From positions 2,025,183-2,089,182 of the forward strand of contig NW_020194512.1 in NCBI RefSeq assembly GCF_002865645.1: a stretch of DNA of 64,000 nucleotides, written 5' to 3'. Below are positions 35,501-47,239 of the stretch, one piece after another (position 1 is the stretch's first letter; every line of letters begins with the position of its first letter). Made by a program: the position numbers and the translations under genes. Source of the DNA: Hyaloscypha bicolor E (taxonomy: Eukaryota; Ascomycota; Leotiomycetes; Helotiales; Hyaloscyphaceae). The notes beneath the pieces are model-generated. The model was not told the origin of the DNA, made no database searches, and saw only the letters and a program-made list of their open reading frames with translations.

Positions 35501-35917
35501 GTCAAACATGATAATCTGGATCGTAGCTGCTCGAGCACAAGATATCTGGGGTGTTTTGAGATTCGGCCGGGTTGTTGCGTGCATTTGTAGATTCTCGATC
35601 TCAACCCCTGGGCTGTTCGCGAGTCCTAGAACATGCATTGCAGACTGCCCGCATAAAGCATAGATTCGTTCGATCGGATGGCTCGCATTTCGAAATAGGG
35701 TTCCCACCTTCAAAGCGTTCTCCACGCTACGTGCCTGGTCAAAGTCAGCAGCCAGTCCTCCACTGACGGCAGTCCTACTAACATCGACATCCTCCAATAT
35801 CGCCACCACGAAGACATCGAGTCCCGAGTTCCTCCAACCAACTATTATCCCTGGTGAATTGGATCTTGGAACGTCCACCGGCCAAAATATTCTCATGAGG
35901 CCATCATGCTCGGGCAT
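32528..35917 (-). CDS. GPI1: Gpi1/PIG-Q subunit of the GPI-GlcNAc transferase
   Basis: This ER membrane subunit stabilises the complex that makes GlcNAc-PI, the first step of GPI-anchor synthesis. Eight exons (34932-35917, 34872-34881, 34022-34126, 33646-33853, 33485-33599, 33023-33369, 32882-32976, 32528-32833) sum to 2,172 nt, an uninterrupted 723-residue frame. The N-terminus reads LMRIFWPVDVPRS and GIIVGWRNSGLDVFVV. The membrane core contains LTLHIYSFYLASARIFNWQY and the family signature LRKRIDSCDYDLDQLLLGT. The C-terminal part ends with LRDTQQFSG and SLQYSMLPARRAGIMDMWHA. Exon 2 is only 10 nt and encodes the PHQ of FCFWPHQYVTLRKR. The following intron is 745 bp, far above the local norm of about 50 bp. 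Confidence 0.95.
34127..34871 (-). other. Expanded 745-bp intron 2 of GPI1 with repeats
   Basis: Donor GTAAGT and a CTAAC branch site plus TAG acceptor are intact. The body contains an 18-bp direct repeat (34242-34259 and 34362-34379, two mismatches), a CAGACCAGTCCAGAG-type repeat in two copies near 34775 and 34818, two CGCAGAACA units near 34380, and a minus-strand coding-like stretch (34520-34765) with an Arg-rich follow-on at about 34450-34530. The latter two do not join in frame by a clean splice. It looks like accreted or transposed DNA; I could not define terminal repeats or a target duplication. Confidence 0.6.
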
Positions 35918-36032
35918 GACAGAACTTCGACGGCTCGTCCTTCCCTAGAAGGATCCTCGTCGTCGCAGCTGTTCCCTAGCAGATATGCCAGCACTCCCAG
36001 ACCTTGGGTGCTGCAAGGACATTAGCAGCGTT

Positions 36033-36326
36033 CTATGCCCAGGAATATTCACCCACCAATTGCGTCTCCCTCGAAGCAAGCCTTTCCACTGGGATGATGA
36101 ACAGAAAGAAGAAAAGTGACAGAATCGCAAATCCTTTCGCAGTGCGAGCCTGGATAAATAAGATTAGAAGCTACTCTTCCTACACTAGAACCTCAGGCGG
36201 ACTTACGACTACTCCGTGATCCCAGGCGAAGATTGCAAGATCATAAAGTCGAGTGACCAGATCCCACCTCGCGGTAATGTAGCCGGCTACGAAGATCGCA
36301 AGGGCAAGAATAGAAAACGGGTGCAT
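36033..36326 (-). CDS. 78-residue two-TM protein
   Basis: This gene is too short and too interrupted to show as one ORF. Exon 1 (36207-36326) and exon 2 (36150 boundary; 36033-36149) join across a GTAAGT..CAG intron to give 78 residues. The start is the ATG of MHPFSILALAIFVAGYITAR. Two hydrophobic segments are visible, residues about 3-18 and, after a WDLVTRLYDLAIFAWDHGVV amphipathic part, about 47-61 (FAILSLFFFLFIIPVERL). It ends about 115 bp before the GPI1 start on the same strand. A small ER or mitochondrial membrane subunit is plausible. I do not recognise the family. Confidence 0.6.
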
Positions 36327-36974
36327 TAATTCTTTTCTACTGCTGGTACATCACTGGTTTGTGTGAGTGTGTGTGGTGGAGTTGGACGACGCGACCGAGA
36401 GAACAGTTTGTTGTCTTCTTGGGGATGTTGGTACTTTGTATTTTGGTGTGTGGGAAGAGGGAACGTGAGAGCAGGCCGCGAACTTGACTCTCCCGTGTTA
36501 TCGAAGGGCGAGCAAGGCTATCTTCATGATCTCGACCACTGCGCGACTGTGAAGAGGCTGCCTCAATTTCACTTCTATCTCTCGCGACTAGGATCAGAAA
36601 TTAAGCTTCACTGCCTTCAATCACGTGTCAGGCTAACCCCAGATCTCCTATTTTTATACTTCGGTACTTCCCCTCTGGACATATATGCCGAGTATAGATT
36701 GCCATGACAGTCGACAAACAATGTACATTTGTTGCAAAGTCTTCTTCATTGTTGGTTTTCGATTTGGCAGTCAATGGGCTCTCGTCAAAATCGTCTTATC
36801 TGGCGTATCAACCCCTTTCCGAGACTATTCCTGTACCAAGGTCACCGGGGTTGTTCTCTGCACGTTGAGATCCATTGAGTGCATCTGTAATTATCTTACA
36901 AGCCAGGAAGAAAAAAGGATATGTTTTCTGAGAAGAGAAGCCTTCTGAGCCAGAGCAGAGTTTCTTAAAATGCT
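36327..36974. other. Intergenic, upstream of the 78-residue gene
   Basis: About 650 bp with no supportable gene. The plus-strand frame at 36363-36707 has no motif and is probably chance. It contains the promoter of the gene at 36326 and the 3' region of MDM35. Confidence 0.45.
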
Positions 36975-37475
36975 TCACGCCGAGCGCCGTCCACGCCAAT
37001 ATACTGTACAATCATCGCAAGAAATCCCATTTCTATCAGCTGATCAGCCAAAACTCTCATGATTTCATCAACTTTGAGGAGCCGCTTACACTTTCGCCGC
37101 AGATTTGCAGCGTCATTCTCCTTGTGATCCTCCCGGGCCTCCTCGAGCATCTGGTCAATGCCGCGATCTTTGAGTGCATTCTATTGATGATCAGAGCCGG
37201 TCGAGCCGCTGGCTCGAGGAGAACTGACCGTCAAGCAATGCTTGTAATCCTTAAACAGAGCTGCACATTCATCTGTTGTGCCCTTTCCCCGGAGATATTC
37301 TTGAGGTCTGTTAGCTTTGCGCTCTCTCTCGGGAGGCGAGTGACGGACTTTCGCTGTACCACTTCAGGAAGCAAGAATCGTAACGTCTAAAAGTGAATTA
37401 ATACCGGTTCCGACTATTACTCAAGGAGACTTACTCCTTCACCTCATTACATTCGGGAGCAAGAGACGACGACAT
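36975..37475 (-). CDS. MDM35: Mdm35/TRIAP1 twin-CX9C intermembrane-space chaperone
   Basis: Mdm35 binds Ups1/Ups2 in the mitochondrial intermembrane space and lets them carry phosphatidic acid and phosphatidylserine. The exons read MSSSLAPECNEVKE, RYDSCFLKWYSE, KYLRGKGTTDECAALFKDYK and NALKDRGIDQMLEEAREDHK, all with GT..AG introns of about 50 bp. The twin CX9C motif is exact: C-NEVKERYDS-C and C-AALFKDYKH-C, the Mia40 import signature. The last exon is uncertain. A final GTAAGC..CAG intron gives a stop at 36975; reading through instead gives a stop at 36965 with a different tail. Confidence 0.88.
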
Positions 37476-37664
37476 CTTGGGCAGTGAATGTTAAGATGTG
37501 TGGAAGCTCGTGGCTCTATGAAAATACATGAACGCGGCCGCCTTAACAGGGGGGGGAGTATGCTAGAAACCGGGGCTGCAGCAAACGCCGACAAAAAGTT
37601 GCATTTTCGAGATCTTCGAGCTTGAACCTCAACCAACACCTTTCATAAGCTCAGAGTACCGATA

Positions 37665-40386
37665 ATGGATCAAACGCAAGACTTTAAGTCCTTGCAGGAC
37701 CAGATCCAGGCTGCGCTTATAGCTACGACTCGAACGACCGGCCAAATATCCTCCGAAGATCTCGGATTCCAACGATCGTTCAATCCTGAGATGGGTACTG
37801 CTCTTGATGAGCAAAGTGAGCGCCTGCTTTCCTTGGCCAGCGCATTGCTCAAGTCTGCGGTTTCTATCTCGGAATTACGTGCGCCAATCCTCCAGGATGC
37901 GGATGATGTGGATAATAACTGGCGGGGCGTTGTGGATGTTATCGATTCCTTATTGGAGAAGTCTGACACTTGCCTCGACGAATATACTGGTGTAATCAAG
38001 CGCAAAGAGCCTGCAACTGGTGAACAATCGAGCCAGGTAACTCTTGATCCCCTTCCTCCCGGATTATTTGAGGCTCACTCCTGATAGTCCGCTTCAAAGT
38101 CCAAGAAACACGGTCCCTTAGGGAATGCATTCCGAACCCAAAATCTCGTCAAACCGCAACTTGCTTTCGAAAACAGACCCAATAACGACGATAATACACC
38201 TTGGAGACCTCTCCTCGCCTCAAAACCCCATGCCACAGTATCCCTCGAAGAAAGCCTAGGCACTGTTGCCAATGGCTCAGAGCAACACCAGTATGACTAC
38301 ACCACTTTCCTACCACTGCTCACTCTTCCGCCCATACCCACTAAACCTGAGGGCTTAAGCAAGCCACAGAGAAAAAGACACAATCAGCGCGTCACCCAAT
38401 TGAAGACGATGGGCAGCACGAGAACAGCCTTAATCATTGACAATACTGACAACTACTTTAGATATAAACATCCATACGAGAGCGAAATCCTCGAATTGAA
38501 ATACTCAGACGCCGTTTACCATAAAGCTGATCCCATTCCATATCTTCCAGTTGAAAGTACATCCGCAATATTCGTGGATACTGCAGAGGGAGTACTTGAA
38601 ATGCTCAATGAGCTAAAGACTGCCACTGAAATTGCTGTCGATCTTGAGCATCACGATACACGATCGTATGTGGGGCTGGTATCATTGATGCAGATTAGCA
38701 CACGAAATAAGGACTGGATCGTGGATACTCTAAAGCCTTGGAGACAGGATCTGCAAATTCTCAATGAAGTATTTGTGGATCCAAAGATAGTCAAGGTAAA
38801 GTAGATCATTGACTTCTGCAATTGCTATCAGACAACTAATGGCGCCAGGTTTTCCATGGAGCATATATGGATATAGTTTGGCTCCAGCGTGACCTTGGTC
38901 TTTATGTTGTTGGGCTTTTTGACACACATTGGGCGAGCCGGACTCTTGGATATGCAGGAGGGAGTCTTGCCTTTTTGCTCAAGAAGTTCATCGACTTTGA
39001 CGCCGATAAAAAGTACCAGATGGCCGACTGGAGAATACGGTAAAGAGAATTATATGGCTGATTTTCGAATCTTGCTAATTTTCTCCCAGACCTCTACCAG
39101 AAGAGATGTTCTTCTACGCTCGGGCTGACACGCACTTCCTGCTTTACATTTATGACCACATGCGCAACGAATTAATCGACAAGACAAATCCCGAAATCCC
39201 GGAGGAGAATCGAATTGAACTTGTTTTACAGAAATCCAAGGAGACTTCACTCCTGAGATATGAACGGACCATCTACAATGCAGAAAGCGGACGAGGCCCT
39301 GGCGGTTGGTACTCATTACTGGTTAAAACACCCGCACTGTTGAGCAACGAGCAGTTTGCAGTCTTTAGAGCTGTTCATGAATGGCGAGACCAAATTGCAA
39401 GGGCGGACGATGACAGCCCATCCTTCGTGATGCCACAGCATGTCCTTTTCAGTATGGCGAAATTGATGCCTCTAGACATGGTGGCTCTCCTAAGTATCGC
39501 CCACCCTGTATCTCACGGCGTGAAGTCGCGAGCTGGGGAGTTGCTCGCTCTGATTAAATCAGCAAAAGCTCGGGGGAAGAGTGGTCCAAGTATGATTGAT
39601 GTGCTTCGTCCGGACTCGGTAGGTGGTGTTGCGAAGGCAAACCTGCCCACCGTCGCAGCAAGCACTGCACCGAAGACGTTGGTAGCTATATTTGATGGGA
39701 CGGAACTTCGAAGCGAGAGTTCGACTTTTTGGGGAGGAGCTTTCGGAAGTAGTATATGGGATAGCCCGACCGTAACACACAGTGAGACGTTGAGACTTGC
39801 CGTTCCCTTACCTGTGTTGTCATCAGAGATATTTGCCCTCTCCAATGGCTTAGCAGATCGACCAATAGCCCGAGAGGCTTCCGGTGAGCCAGAGGAACCC
39901 ACCACATTATCAAAGAAGGAAGACGAAGCTTTTGTCATCAAGCGTGGAGCAAAACAAAAGAATGATGCATTATCAGACGAAGAAAAGTCAGACGAAGAAG
40001 TTTCGAATGATTCTGGTAAACCTCACATTCCAACCCTCAGCAGAATCACCGTTGAAGACATAGCAGCGGCGCGAGAAGGACGGGCAAAGGCCGCCGAAAA
40101 AGTGGCACGCAAAGCAGAGAAACGAGCCAAGAGAGCCGCAAAGAAGGCAGCAGCAGCCGCAGCTATAGGTGGCGATACGGAAGATGCAGGAGAAGTTGAT
40201 GAGGAGGAGGCATTTGATTACAGCAAAGCTGATTCGGTCCTTCGTGGGAAACGACATGATGGCGAAAAGGGAGGCAGAAAGAAAGAAAAGCCATTCGACC
40301 CCTATCGGAAGAGTGAGGATGCTCCGAAAGGTATGCGAAGGCTGCAGACGGAGAGTGCAGGGAAAAGCCATACTTTCAAGGGCTGA
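37665..40386 (+). CDS. RRP6: Rrp6 nuclear exosome 3'-5' exonuclease
   Basis: This DEDDy RNase of the nuclear exosome trims rRNA, snRNA and snoRNA precursors and degrades aberrant RNA. Introns at 38037-38087, 38796-38848 and 39040-39089 leave 855 residues. The PMC2NT domain is N-terminal, where Rrp47 binds. The exonuclease core shows [12 protein letters not shown] (the catalytic Asp and Glu), [20 protein letters not shown] and [17 protein letters not shown] (Tyr and Asp of the DEDDy class). The HRDC domain follows ([13 protein letters not shown] to [11 protein letters not shown]). The C-terminus is acidic then Lys/Ala-rich and is a probable nuclear-localising, RNA-binding lasso. Confidence 0.96.
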
Positions 40387-41387
40387 AGGGCAAATATTAT
40401 GACGATGTATGATTATGAATACCCATCGAGGAAAGGGCAACAGCCCCGACCACGATCAGTGAAGAATCCGCGAACGTTAATGGGTATTTGCAACTTGGCC
40501 TTGCAGAGAATGGTTAAGCTTTATTAGCTCGCTTGACATATCAAGATGCATCAGAGTTGTTTGTGATCGATGATGGTAGCTCCCAAGGCGGGAGCAGACT
40601 TGCTTCAAAAGGTTAGGGGAAGGCGCTCTGAAGTCAGGAGAACAGACCTTCTTTTGTCTATACAAGTGCAAAGCGAATTCCATCATGCCTTTGGGTTTTC
40701 TTTCTCTACCTCGTGCCATATCAAGACTAGTTGCAGCTTCCAGGATGTTCTTTGTCTGATACCGAAGCCGATCGGGGTTTCCAGAAGTCCTGGCATCAGA
40801 TGGGAAGCCATGGAAAACTTAATAATAAACTGTTGAATATTCTCCAATGTTCTTCACATCTGCCTTGGAATTTTCATGCTGGCGGAAGAGTCTTTAAGAA
40901 AAGGGATTCTGGCCGAAAGTTGAATCAATTTGTAGAGAGTTAATGCCCTACTTCTTACAAGGTTAAAAAAAAGGGTCTGATTCACCTCTCAGAGAGCGCA
41001 CTATTCCTATCTAAATTTCCAGTAGATCAGGTCCAACTCTGGGAAATATCCTTCTAAGTTTCCTCTTGGTAAATAGCCGCTCAAGATTGACAACCCCGCC
41101 TCACAGGATTTGTCTGGTGCCACCACACCATCACAAGCATGGCTTTCACAAGTTATTTTGCATGTTGTTGACATCTTTGTCGGCCCGAAGAAGGAGCGCT
41201 GTGTGGTCCATACACAACACCTTACTTCGTAGTCAGAATACTTCCACAAGCTTTGAATGGGATACCTCAACGAGGGGATAGCACCATCGAGCTTCTTTAG
41301 AACCACAAATTTGCAGAATGCCGCTACAGCCCCAGCCCAACACTGCTAGCAAGTTGAGAGCTTCACAACCCTTGCAAAGTTCATCTA
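40387..41387. other. Intergenic, downstream of RRP6
   Basis: One kilobase without a supportable gene; frames on both strands are short and motif-free. Confidence 0.5.
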
Positions 41388-42215
41388 TTCTTTCGCAACT
41401 CACAATACCGTCGCACGATTGCAGAGAATACTTCCGCTTTTAGATCCGCTTTATCAGGTGGTTTATTTGGACCATTAAGCAACAGTAATTCACATCAGAG
41501 CAATAGCGTATTGGCACCTCGCCAATCTCAAAGCTCGTTCCCAGTAGGCTCTCTTTTGGGAACTGCTCCCCCCTCTTCGCTCGACGTTTCCAGTACCGGA
41601 CAGAGTCTTACCCGAAACAATCCGGCTAGCTCAGGCAATCTTTTTGGATGACTCCTTCCTACGGCCCCCTCCAGTCCCGTCCCCAACGCAGGTACCCTGC
41701 TTGGGAACATCAGCGTCCCGTTTTCCATTTCCCACACAATTTGCTGGCTGGAAATCCTGCCGCAGCAGCATCGAAACGCTCTTATCCATCTTCTTCTCAT
41801 ATCCGAGAAGTTTCGCTTCTCAGCACTCTTCAATGCCGCGATCAGACCCCAACATTCTGGGTCGAAGTCGGTTCAGCATGCCTTTCCCAGTTGAACACAC
41901 AAAGCTTATCTACATGCGCACGAGCAACTCGTCCACTCTTCGCCAAATGCCAATGGTCTACATCTTTCGCACTTCGGGTCTCGATCGGCGCTCTAATCCC
42001 GAGTGTACCTTAATTTGGAAAGGTGATTTGGACTGGCTGGAGGACTAGGAGAAAGTTGGTGTTGGGGAACCTTCAACTCACGAAAGTGAAGGCCACTGGA
42101 TTGGGTGCATGCTGAGTTAATTGTCTTTGAGATCACGGAGAAGCCGTGGGACAAAGAGATTGTGCTGAAAAATCCTGGGTATTATGATTTCGCACAGGCA
42201 AGGGTATCGCGTTAG
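41388..42215 (+). pseudogene. Degenerate coding-like stretch with five in-frame stops
   Basis: One reading frame has protein-like composition throughout. It begins YRRTIAENTSAFRSALSGGL, continues through a Ser/Asn/Gln-rich part with GGLFG and SGNLFG, and ends with ELIVFEITEKPWDKEIVLKN. It is broken by TGA 41649, TGA 41892, TAA 41994, TGA 42024 and TGA 42087 before the final TAG at 42213. The other two frames are also open over parts, so frameshifts are possible too. TGA-rich breakage fits C-to-T decay (RIP or ageing) but the region is not notably AT-rich. The parent family is unknown; the FG-like repeats only vaguely suggest a nucleoporin or a BTB-linked protein. Confidence 0.4.
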
Positions 42216-43112
42216 TGTTTTGAGTTGATCGTTCGATCATGGGAGAAGCAGTAAAAATACACAATCACATATTTTTGGTTCAAGCTCAGTCGGCTGACTA
42301 ATTGCTTCTCCGTATCGTTGTTGGAAATTGGCAGATCAAAATTAGCATTAGCGTACGTTTACGGAAATACGGAATCAATTAGTAGATGCTCTTTGTGGTC
42401 TCTTCAGAAGCGATCTTTAAACTGGTTGCTCGAGATATCTTTTGGCTTGGACCTAGTCTCACCATCATAGGGCCTCACATGGACAAGAAAGTGTCACTAT
42501 ATTCAATGTCTAACTAGGCCATTGTAGAACGCCCCCTAACAAATGTTCCTTCGAGATATGGTACACCTAGATCTACCTTCTTCGAACATCTTGGGATTTT
42601 CAAACGATAAATCTCAACCATCTCCAAGTTCAGCAAAATGTCCTCCAACTTCAATCTGGAATATTGGAGAACATTGCCCCCTTTTCTGATGACGGCGAGA
42701 GAGGCTCACATCTCAACTCTTGTCATGTTTGATATGCGCCAAATCTTTCCAGAGCCTTAAATTCAGGGGCTCGCTAACCACACAGCCGAGAGGTGAGTGG
42801 CCGCTTTTGACTTTAATCAGCCTCCACCAAGGCCAGAATCTACATCCATCATTTGCTTTTCTCAAGCACAAAATAAATTAACCAAAAGAAGGAATGTTGT
42901 ATGTGAAGTTTATCATATCCAACCATATCCACAGGAAGTGATACAAATGGAATTGCTGGCCTTGATAACAGACAGATGACAAGGCCTAAAAGCGGCCACT
43001 TCCACTGAACGCGCTAACTCTACGCGTCGGAACGCGTCGTCCTTATCAACCTCTCCCAAACCCTCAGTTGTTGATTTTGTCTAGAAATCAATTCGTTCAT
43101 ATCGCAATCACA
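42216..43112. other. Intergenic, upstream of PRI1
   Basis: About 900 bp without a supportable gene. The last ~100 bp is the PRI1 promoter and leader. Confidence 0.5.
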
Positions 43113-44861
43113 ATGCCCCACTCCGTATCGCCAGAGCAGCCCGCATCCCCTGATCAGGTTGCAAATATCGAAGAGCCCAAGACAGATAATGTTGAAACCC
43201 AAGAGAGCGAAGGTACCGCTGTTGCAGACAACCTTGGTCCCATCGGGGAGAGCCAAACCAGCTATGATCAAGACATGACTATGACTGATGCCGGAGCTGC
43301 TGGAGAGAAGCCTCTAGTCAAGGTAGAGACTACTGCGGAAGTCAAGCTCGAAGATCTTTTTGCAGATATGGATTCCGACGAGGAATTCCCGAGCTCAACG
43401 GGTCAGGGTGTGAAGATATCAAGTTCGCCGGAGGCACCAGCATCTCCTGTGTAAGTTCTTTTACTCGGTTCACGTTCTTTCGCTGATTTTTTAGGCACAT
43501 TGGACCTACTTCGAATGCCTCTGATCCAGAAGTGATGAGATCGTTCTATCAGCGGTTGTTTCCGTGGCGTTATCTCTTCCAATGGCTGAATCATTCCCCA
43601 ACGCCTTCGACAGACTTTGGCCACAGAGAATTCGCGTTTACCCTGCAGAATGATGCGTATTTGAGATACCAATCGTTTCCTACACACGACCTGTGAGTTG
43701 CGGATGAATAAGACACTATGACATATGCTAATGAGTAAAGTCTACGCAAAGACGTCCTCCGCCTTATGCCTTCCAGATTCGAAATTGGACCAGTCTACAG
43801 TACAAATCCTCGCGATCGAAAAACACTCCGAAAATCGACCGCCTTCAAGCCGATTGCGAAAGAGCTATGCTTCGATATCGATTTAACAGATTACGATGAT
43901 ATCCGCACATGTTGTGACAAAGCAAACATCTGCAATAAGTGCTGGCAGTTCATTACAATGGCCATCAAGGTTATTGACGTTGCTTTACGGGATGATTTTG
44001 GCTTCAAGCACATTATGTGGGTGTACTCGGGAAGGCGAGGAGCCCATGCGTGGGTGTGTGACAAGAAGGCCCGGCAAATGGATGACCAGAAGCGGAGGGC
44101 ACTTGCAGGGTACCTAGAAGTCATCAAGGGTGGTGCGCAGGGCGGCAAGAGGGTCAATATCAAAAGACCGTTACACCCCCATGTTGCGTCAGTTATCCTC
44201 TTCTAATAGCTTGAGTCAGTTACTGATATATACTTGCAGGCGAAGTCTCGACATACTCAAATCACATTTCCAAACCGACATCCTTCATGACCAAGATCCT
44301 TGGGAGACAGATGAGAAGTTCGACCGCCTCCTACAGCTCCTACCCGACAAAACTTTGAACGAAGCCTTACGGAAAAAGTGGAACTCTGCTCCAGGTCGAG
44401 CTTCTACAGCCAAGTGGACTGATATCGATGCTTTGGCAAAGAGCGGCATGAGTAAATCTCTGGATGCAAAGGCTCTGCTTGACGCAAAGCAGGATATTGT
44501 TCTCGAGTACACGTACCCACGGTTGGATATTGAAGTCAGCAAACACCTCAACCATTTGCTGAAAAGCCCATTTGTTGTCCATCCTGGCACAGGCAGAGTT
44601 TGTGTGCCGATCAACACCAAACACTGCGAAGACTTCGATCCCCTTAGTGTCCCTACTGTGACTGATCTCCTTCGGGAAATTGATGAATGGACGGCTCCGG
44701 AAGAGGAGAACGACGGAAAAGCCATCCAGGATTGGGAGAAGACGAGCCTGAAACCTTACGTTGAGTATTTCAGGTCATTTGTGCTTGGAATAATGAAAGA
44801 CGAGAAGGACGTCAAAATTAAGCGTGAGCGTGAGGAGAATGGAGATGTTATGGAATTCTGA
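43113..44861 (+). CDS. PRI1: DNA primase small (catalytic) subunit
   Basis: This catalytic subunit of polymerase alpha-primase makes the RNA primer at each Okazaki fragment. The exons are 43113 to about 43451, then pieces starting near 43495, 43741 and 44241, all spliced at GT..AG. The N-terminal ~100 residues are acidic and disordered and are longer than in yeast. The catalytic core includes FYQRLFPWRYLFQWLNH, REFAFTLQNDAYLRYQSF, the metal-binding LCFDIDLTDYDD (two Asp), the zinc-site Cys cluster CCDKANICNKCW, and the HIMWVYSGRRGAHAWVCD motif. The start is the first ATG in a good context after an AT-rich leader. A short C-terminal lysine-rich tail ends the protein. Confidence 0.96.
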
Positions 44862-45514
44862 GAGGGGTCTTTGGAGTCCGGCGTGTACGGAGTACTGTGT
44901 GTATGTTAGACACGACTGTTATGATTGGAAGAATGGAATGCTAGGGCGATGACTACATTACTCATAGTACTTTCGTACTTTGCTATTGTGTAAATCGTCC
45001 AGTAGGCAACAGCAAATAATTACTGAGGGAGATTGCCTAGAATCTTCTTCGCCCTTTGCTTCCTGGTCACGTGTACACCTGCTACTAGCGTGAATCGCTA
45101 AAGTTCAAATTCGAGAGCCTTCAACTGCTCAACCTCAGCTTGAGATTTCCCCCACACAACCAATTTCAGTCTCGATCAACCACAAATTATCGCACGACCT
45201 CGAAGCCTGCCCATCAATTCGAACCCCGCGCAAAAGCCTGCGGTCAAAGCTAGTTCACCGAAACTCCATCGACGACGCTACCGTGACGAGATAAACACTG
45301 TTCTTCTGCCCCTCTATCGACTGAGGCTCCGCTCGCCTTCCCCAAGACAGCGCCCCTCGATCTTCCAAAATCTTGCGATACGTCTATGTTAGCTTCGATA
45401 CTCATTAACGATCAATAAAACCGTATCGACCACGTCGTCGATTCTTGACCTCGAATCTCGCACTCTCTGATCACCACACATCTGCGCATACCGACTACTA
45501 CCACGTCCACAACA
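44862..45514. promoter_or_regulatory. Promoter and leader of DHH1
   Basis: These 653 bp separate PRI1 and DHH1, which lie on the same strand. A CACGTG lies near 45068. The 300 bp before the DHH1 start is C/T-rich with many short TC tracts, typical of highly transcribed fungal genes. Confidence 0.4.
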
Positions 45515-47239
45515 ATGGCTGACGCTTTAGCACAGCAACTAGATTCCACAAAGTTGAGGTGAATACCTATAGCGTCAAGGTACACTTGCGAGCTCTAGCT
45601 GACCTGAAAACAGTGATGGGCCGACATCAGAAGACTGGAAGCAAGGACTCAACATCCCCGCAAAGGATACTAGACAACAGACTGAGGTATGTACGGAAAC
45701 CGAGGCTCGCATGAGCTCTCTTCTAAAAGAGGCAAACAGGATGTCACTGCCACTAAAGGCCTTGATTTCGAAGATTTCAGTCTGAAACGAGAGCTGTTGA
45801 TGGGCATCTTCGAGGCTGGATTCGAAAAACCATCACCTATTCAAGAGGAGGCAATCCCAGTAGCTCTCACTGGACGTGATATCCTGGCACGCGCGAAGAA
45901 CGGTACCGGCAAGACCGCAGCCTTCGTCATCCCGGCGCTTCAACGAATAAACCCCAAAAGCAACAAAGTTCAATGCCTCATCTTGGTCCCCACCCGAGAA
46001 CTGGCAATGCAGACATCTCAAGTTTGCAAGACTCTCGGCAAGAACCTCGGCATCAATGTCATGGTCACGACTGGTGGTACCCTCTTACGAGATGATATTG
46101 TCCGTTTACAAGATCCTATTCATGTCATCGTTGGCACTCCAGGACGAATTCTCGACCTGGCTGGCAAGGGTGTAGCTGATCTCAGCGAATGTCCAACGTT
46201 CATTATGGACGAAGCCGACAAACTTCTCTCTCCCGAATTCACGCCCGTTATTGAACAACTTCTCCAATTCCACCCAAAAGACCGCCAGGTCATGCTTTTC
46301 AGCGCAACGTTCCCCATCACTGTCAAGGCCTTTTCAGACAAGAATATGGACAATCCATATGAAATCAACCTTATGGACGAACTCACTCTGCGCGGTATTA
46401 CGCAATATTATGCGTTCGTCGAAGAGAGTCAGAAGGTCCACTGCCTCAACACCCTCTTCTCCAAACTCCAAATAAACCAATCGATCATATTCTGTAATTC
46501 TACTAATCGTGTCGAACTTCTTGCCAAGAAGATCACCGAACTCGGTTACTCGTGCTTCTACAGCCATGCTCGCATGCTCCAGACGAACCGCAATCGGGTC
46601 TTCCACGACTTCCGAAGTGGGGTCTGCCGCAATCTTGTCTGCTCAGATCTCCTTACTCGTGGTATTGATATCCAAGCCGTCAATGTTGTGATTAACTTTG
46701 ACTTCCCCAAGAATGCCGAAACTTACCTCCATCGTATTGGTCGATCAGGGCGTTTCGGACATCTTGGCCTTGCAATCAATCTCATCAACTGGGATGACCG
46801 TTTCAACCTTTACAACATCGAGCGTGATCTAGGCACCGAAATTCAGCCTATTCCGCAAAACATTGACAAGAAGCTCTACGTCTACGATACACCAGAGAAC
46901 ATTCCCCGCCCTGTATCAAACTTCCAAACAATCCGCCCAACAGCAAGCCGTGAGTCGTCGGGGCGCGATTCCACTCCTCGTGATCAACCGTCTCAACAAT
47001 CCGGCAACCAACGAACTGGAAGCTCGGGCAATTATAATGGTGGACGCCAGAATGGCTCAGGGTCGATCCAAGGCCAGAGGCAACCACAAAACCAACGTCA
47101 AGGCCAAAGCTTCTCACGTGGCACCGGCAGATATGAACAGACGAACCGACGAGGTGGTGGTCAGGGTGGTCAAGGCCAACGATCGAATGGTTACGAAGGT
47201 CAGAGAGGTGGTCGTGCTCAAGGCACCCCAACTCAATAG
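45515..47239 (+). CDS. DHH1: Dhh1/DDX6 DEAD-box RNA helicase
   Basis: This cytoplasmic mRNA decapping activator and translational repressor nucleates P-bodies. Three exons: [14 protein letters not shown] plus a split codon, then [20 protein letters not shown], then the main exon from about 45741. The single-frame start at 45689 begins inside intron 2. Length is about 545 residues. The motifs are in order: Q motif ([13 protein letters not shown]), I ([10 protein letters not shown]), Ia (PTRELA), II (DEAD), III (SATFPIT), V ([11 protein letters not shown]) and VI ([10 protein letters not shown]). The C-terminal ~110 residues are Gln/Gly/Asn/Arg-rich and disordered, which favours condensate formation. 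The last exon is unbroken. Confidence 0.97.

Noticed and set aside
42216..43112. Part of PRI1 upstream as an extra exon
   Set aside because: Frames are broken and lack homology. The ATG at 43113 gives a plausible disordered N-terminus.
45689..45740. DHH1 start at 45689
   Set aside because: It lies inside intron 2. Splicing to [10 protein letters not shown] and [10 protein letters not shown] gives the conserved N-terminus.
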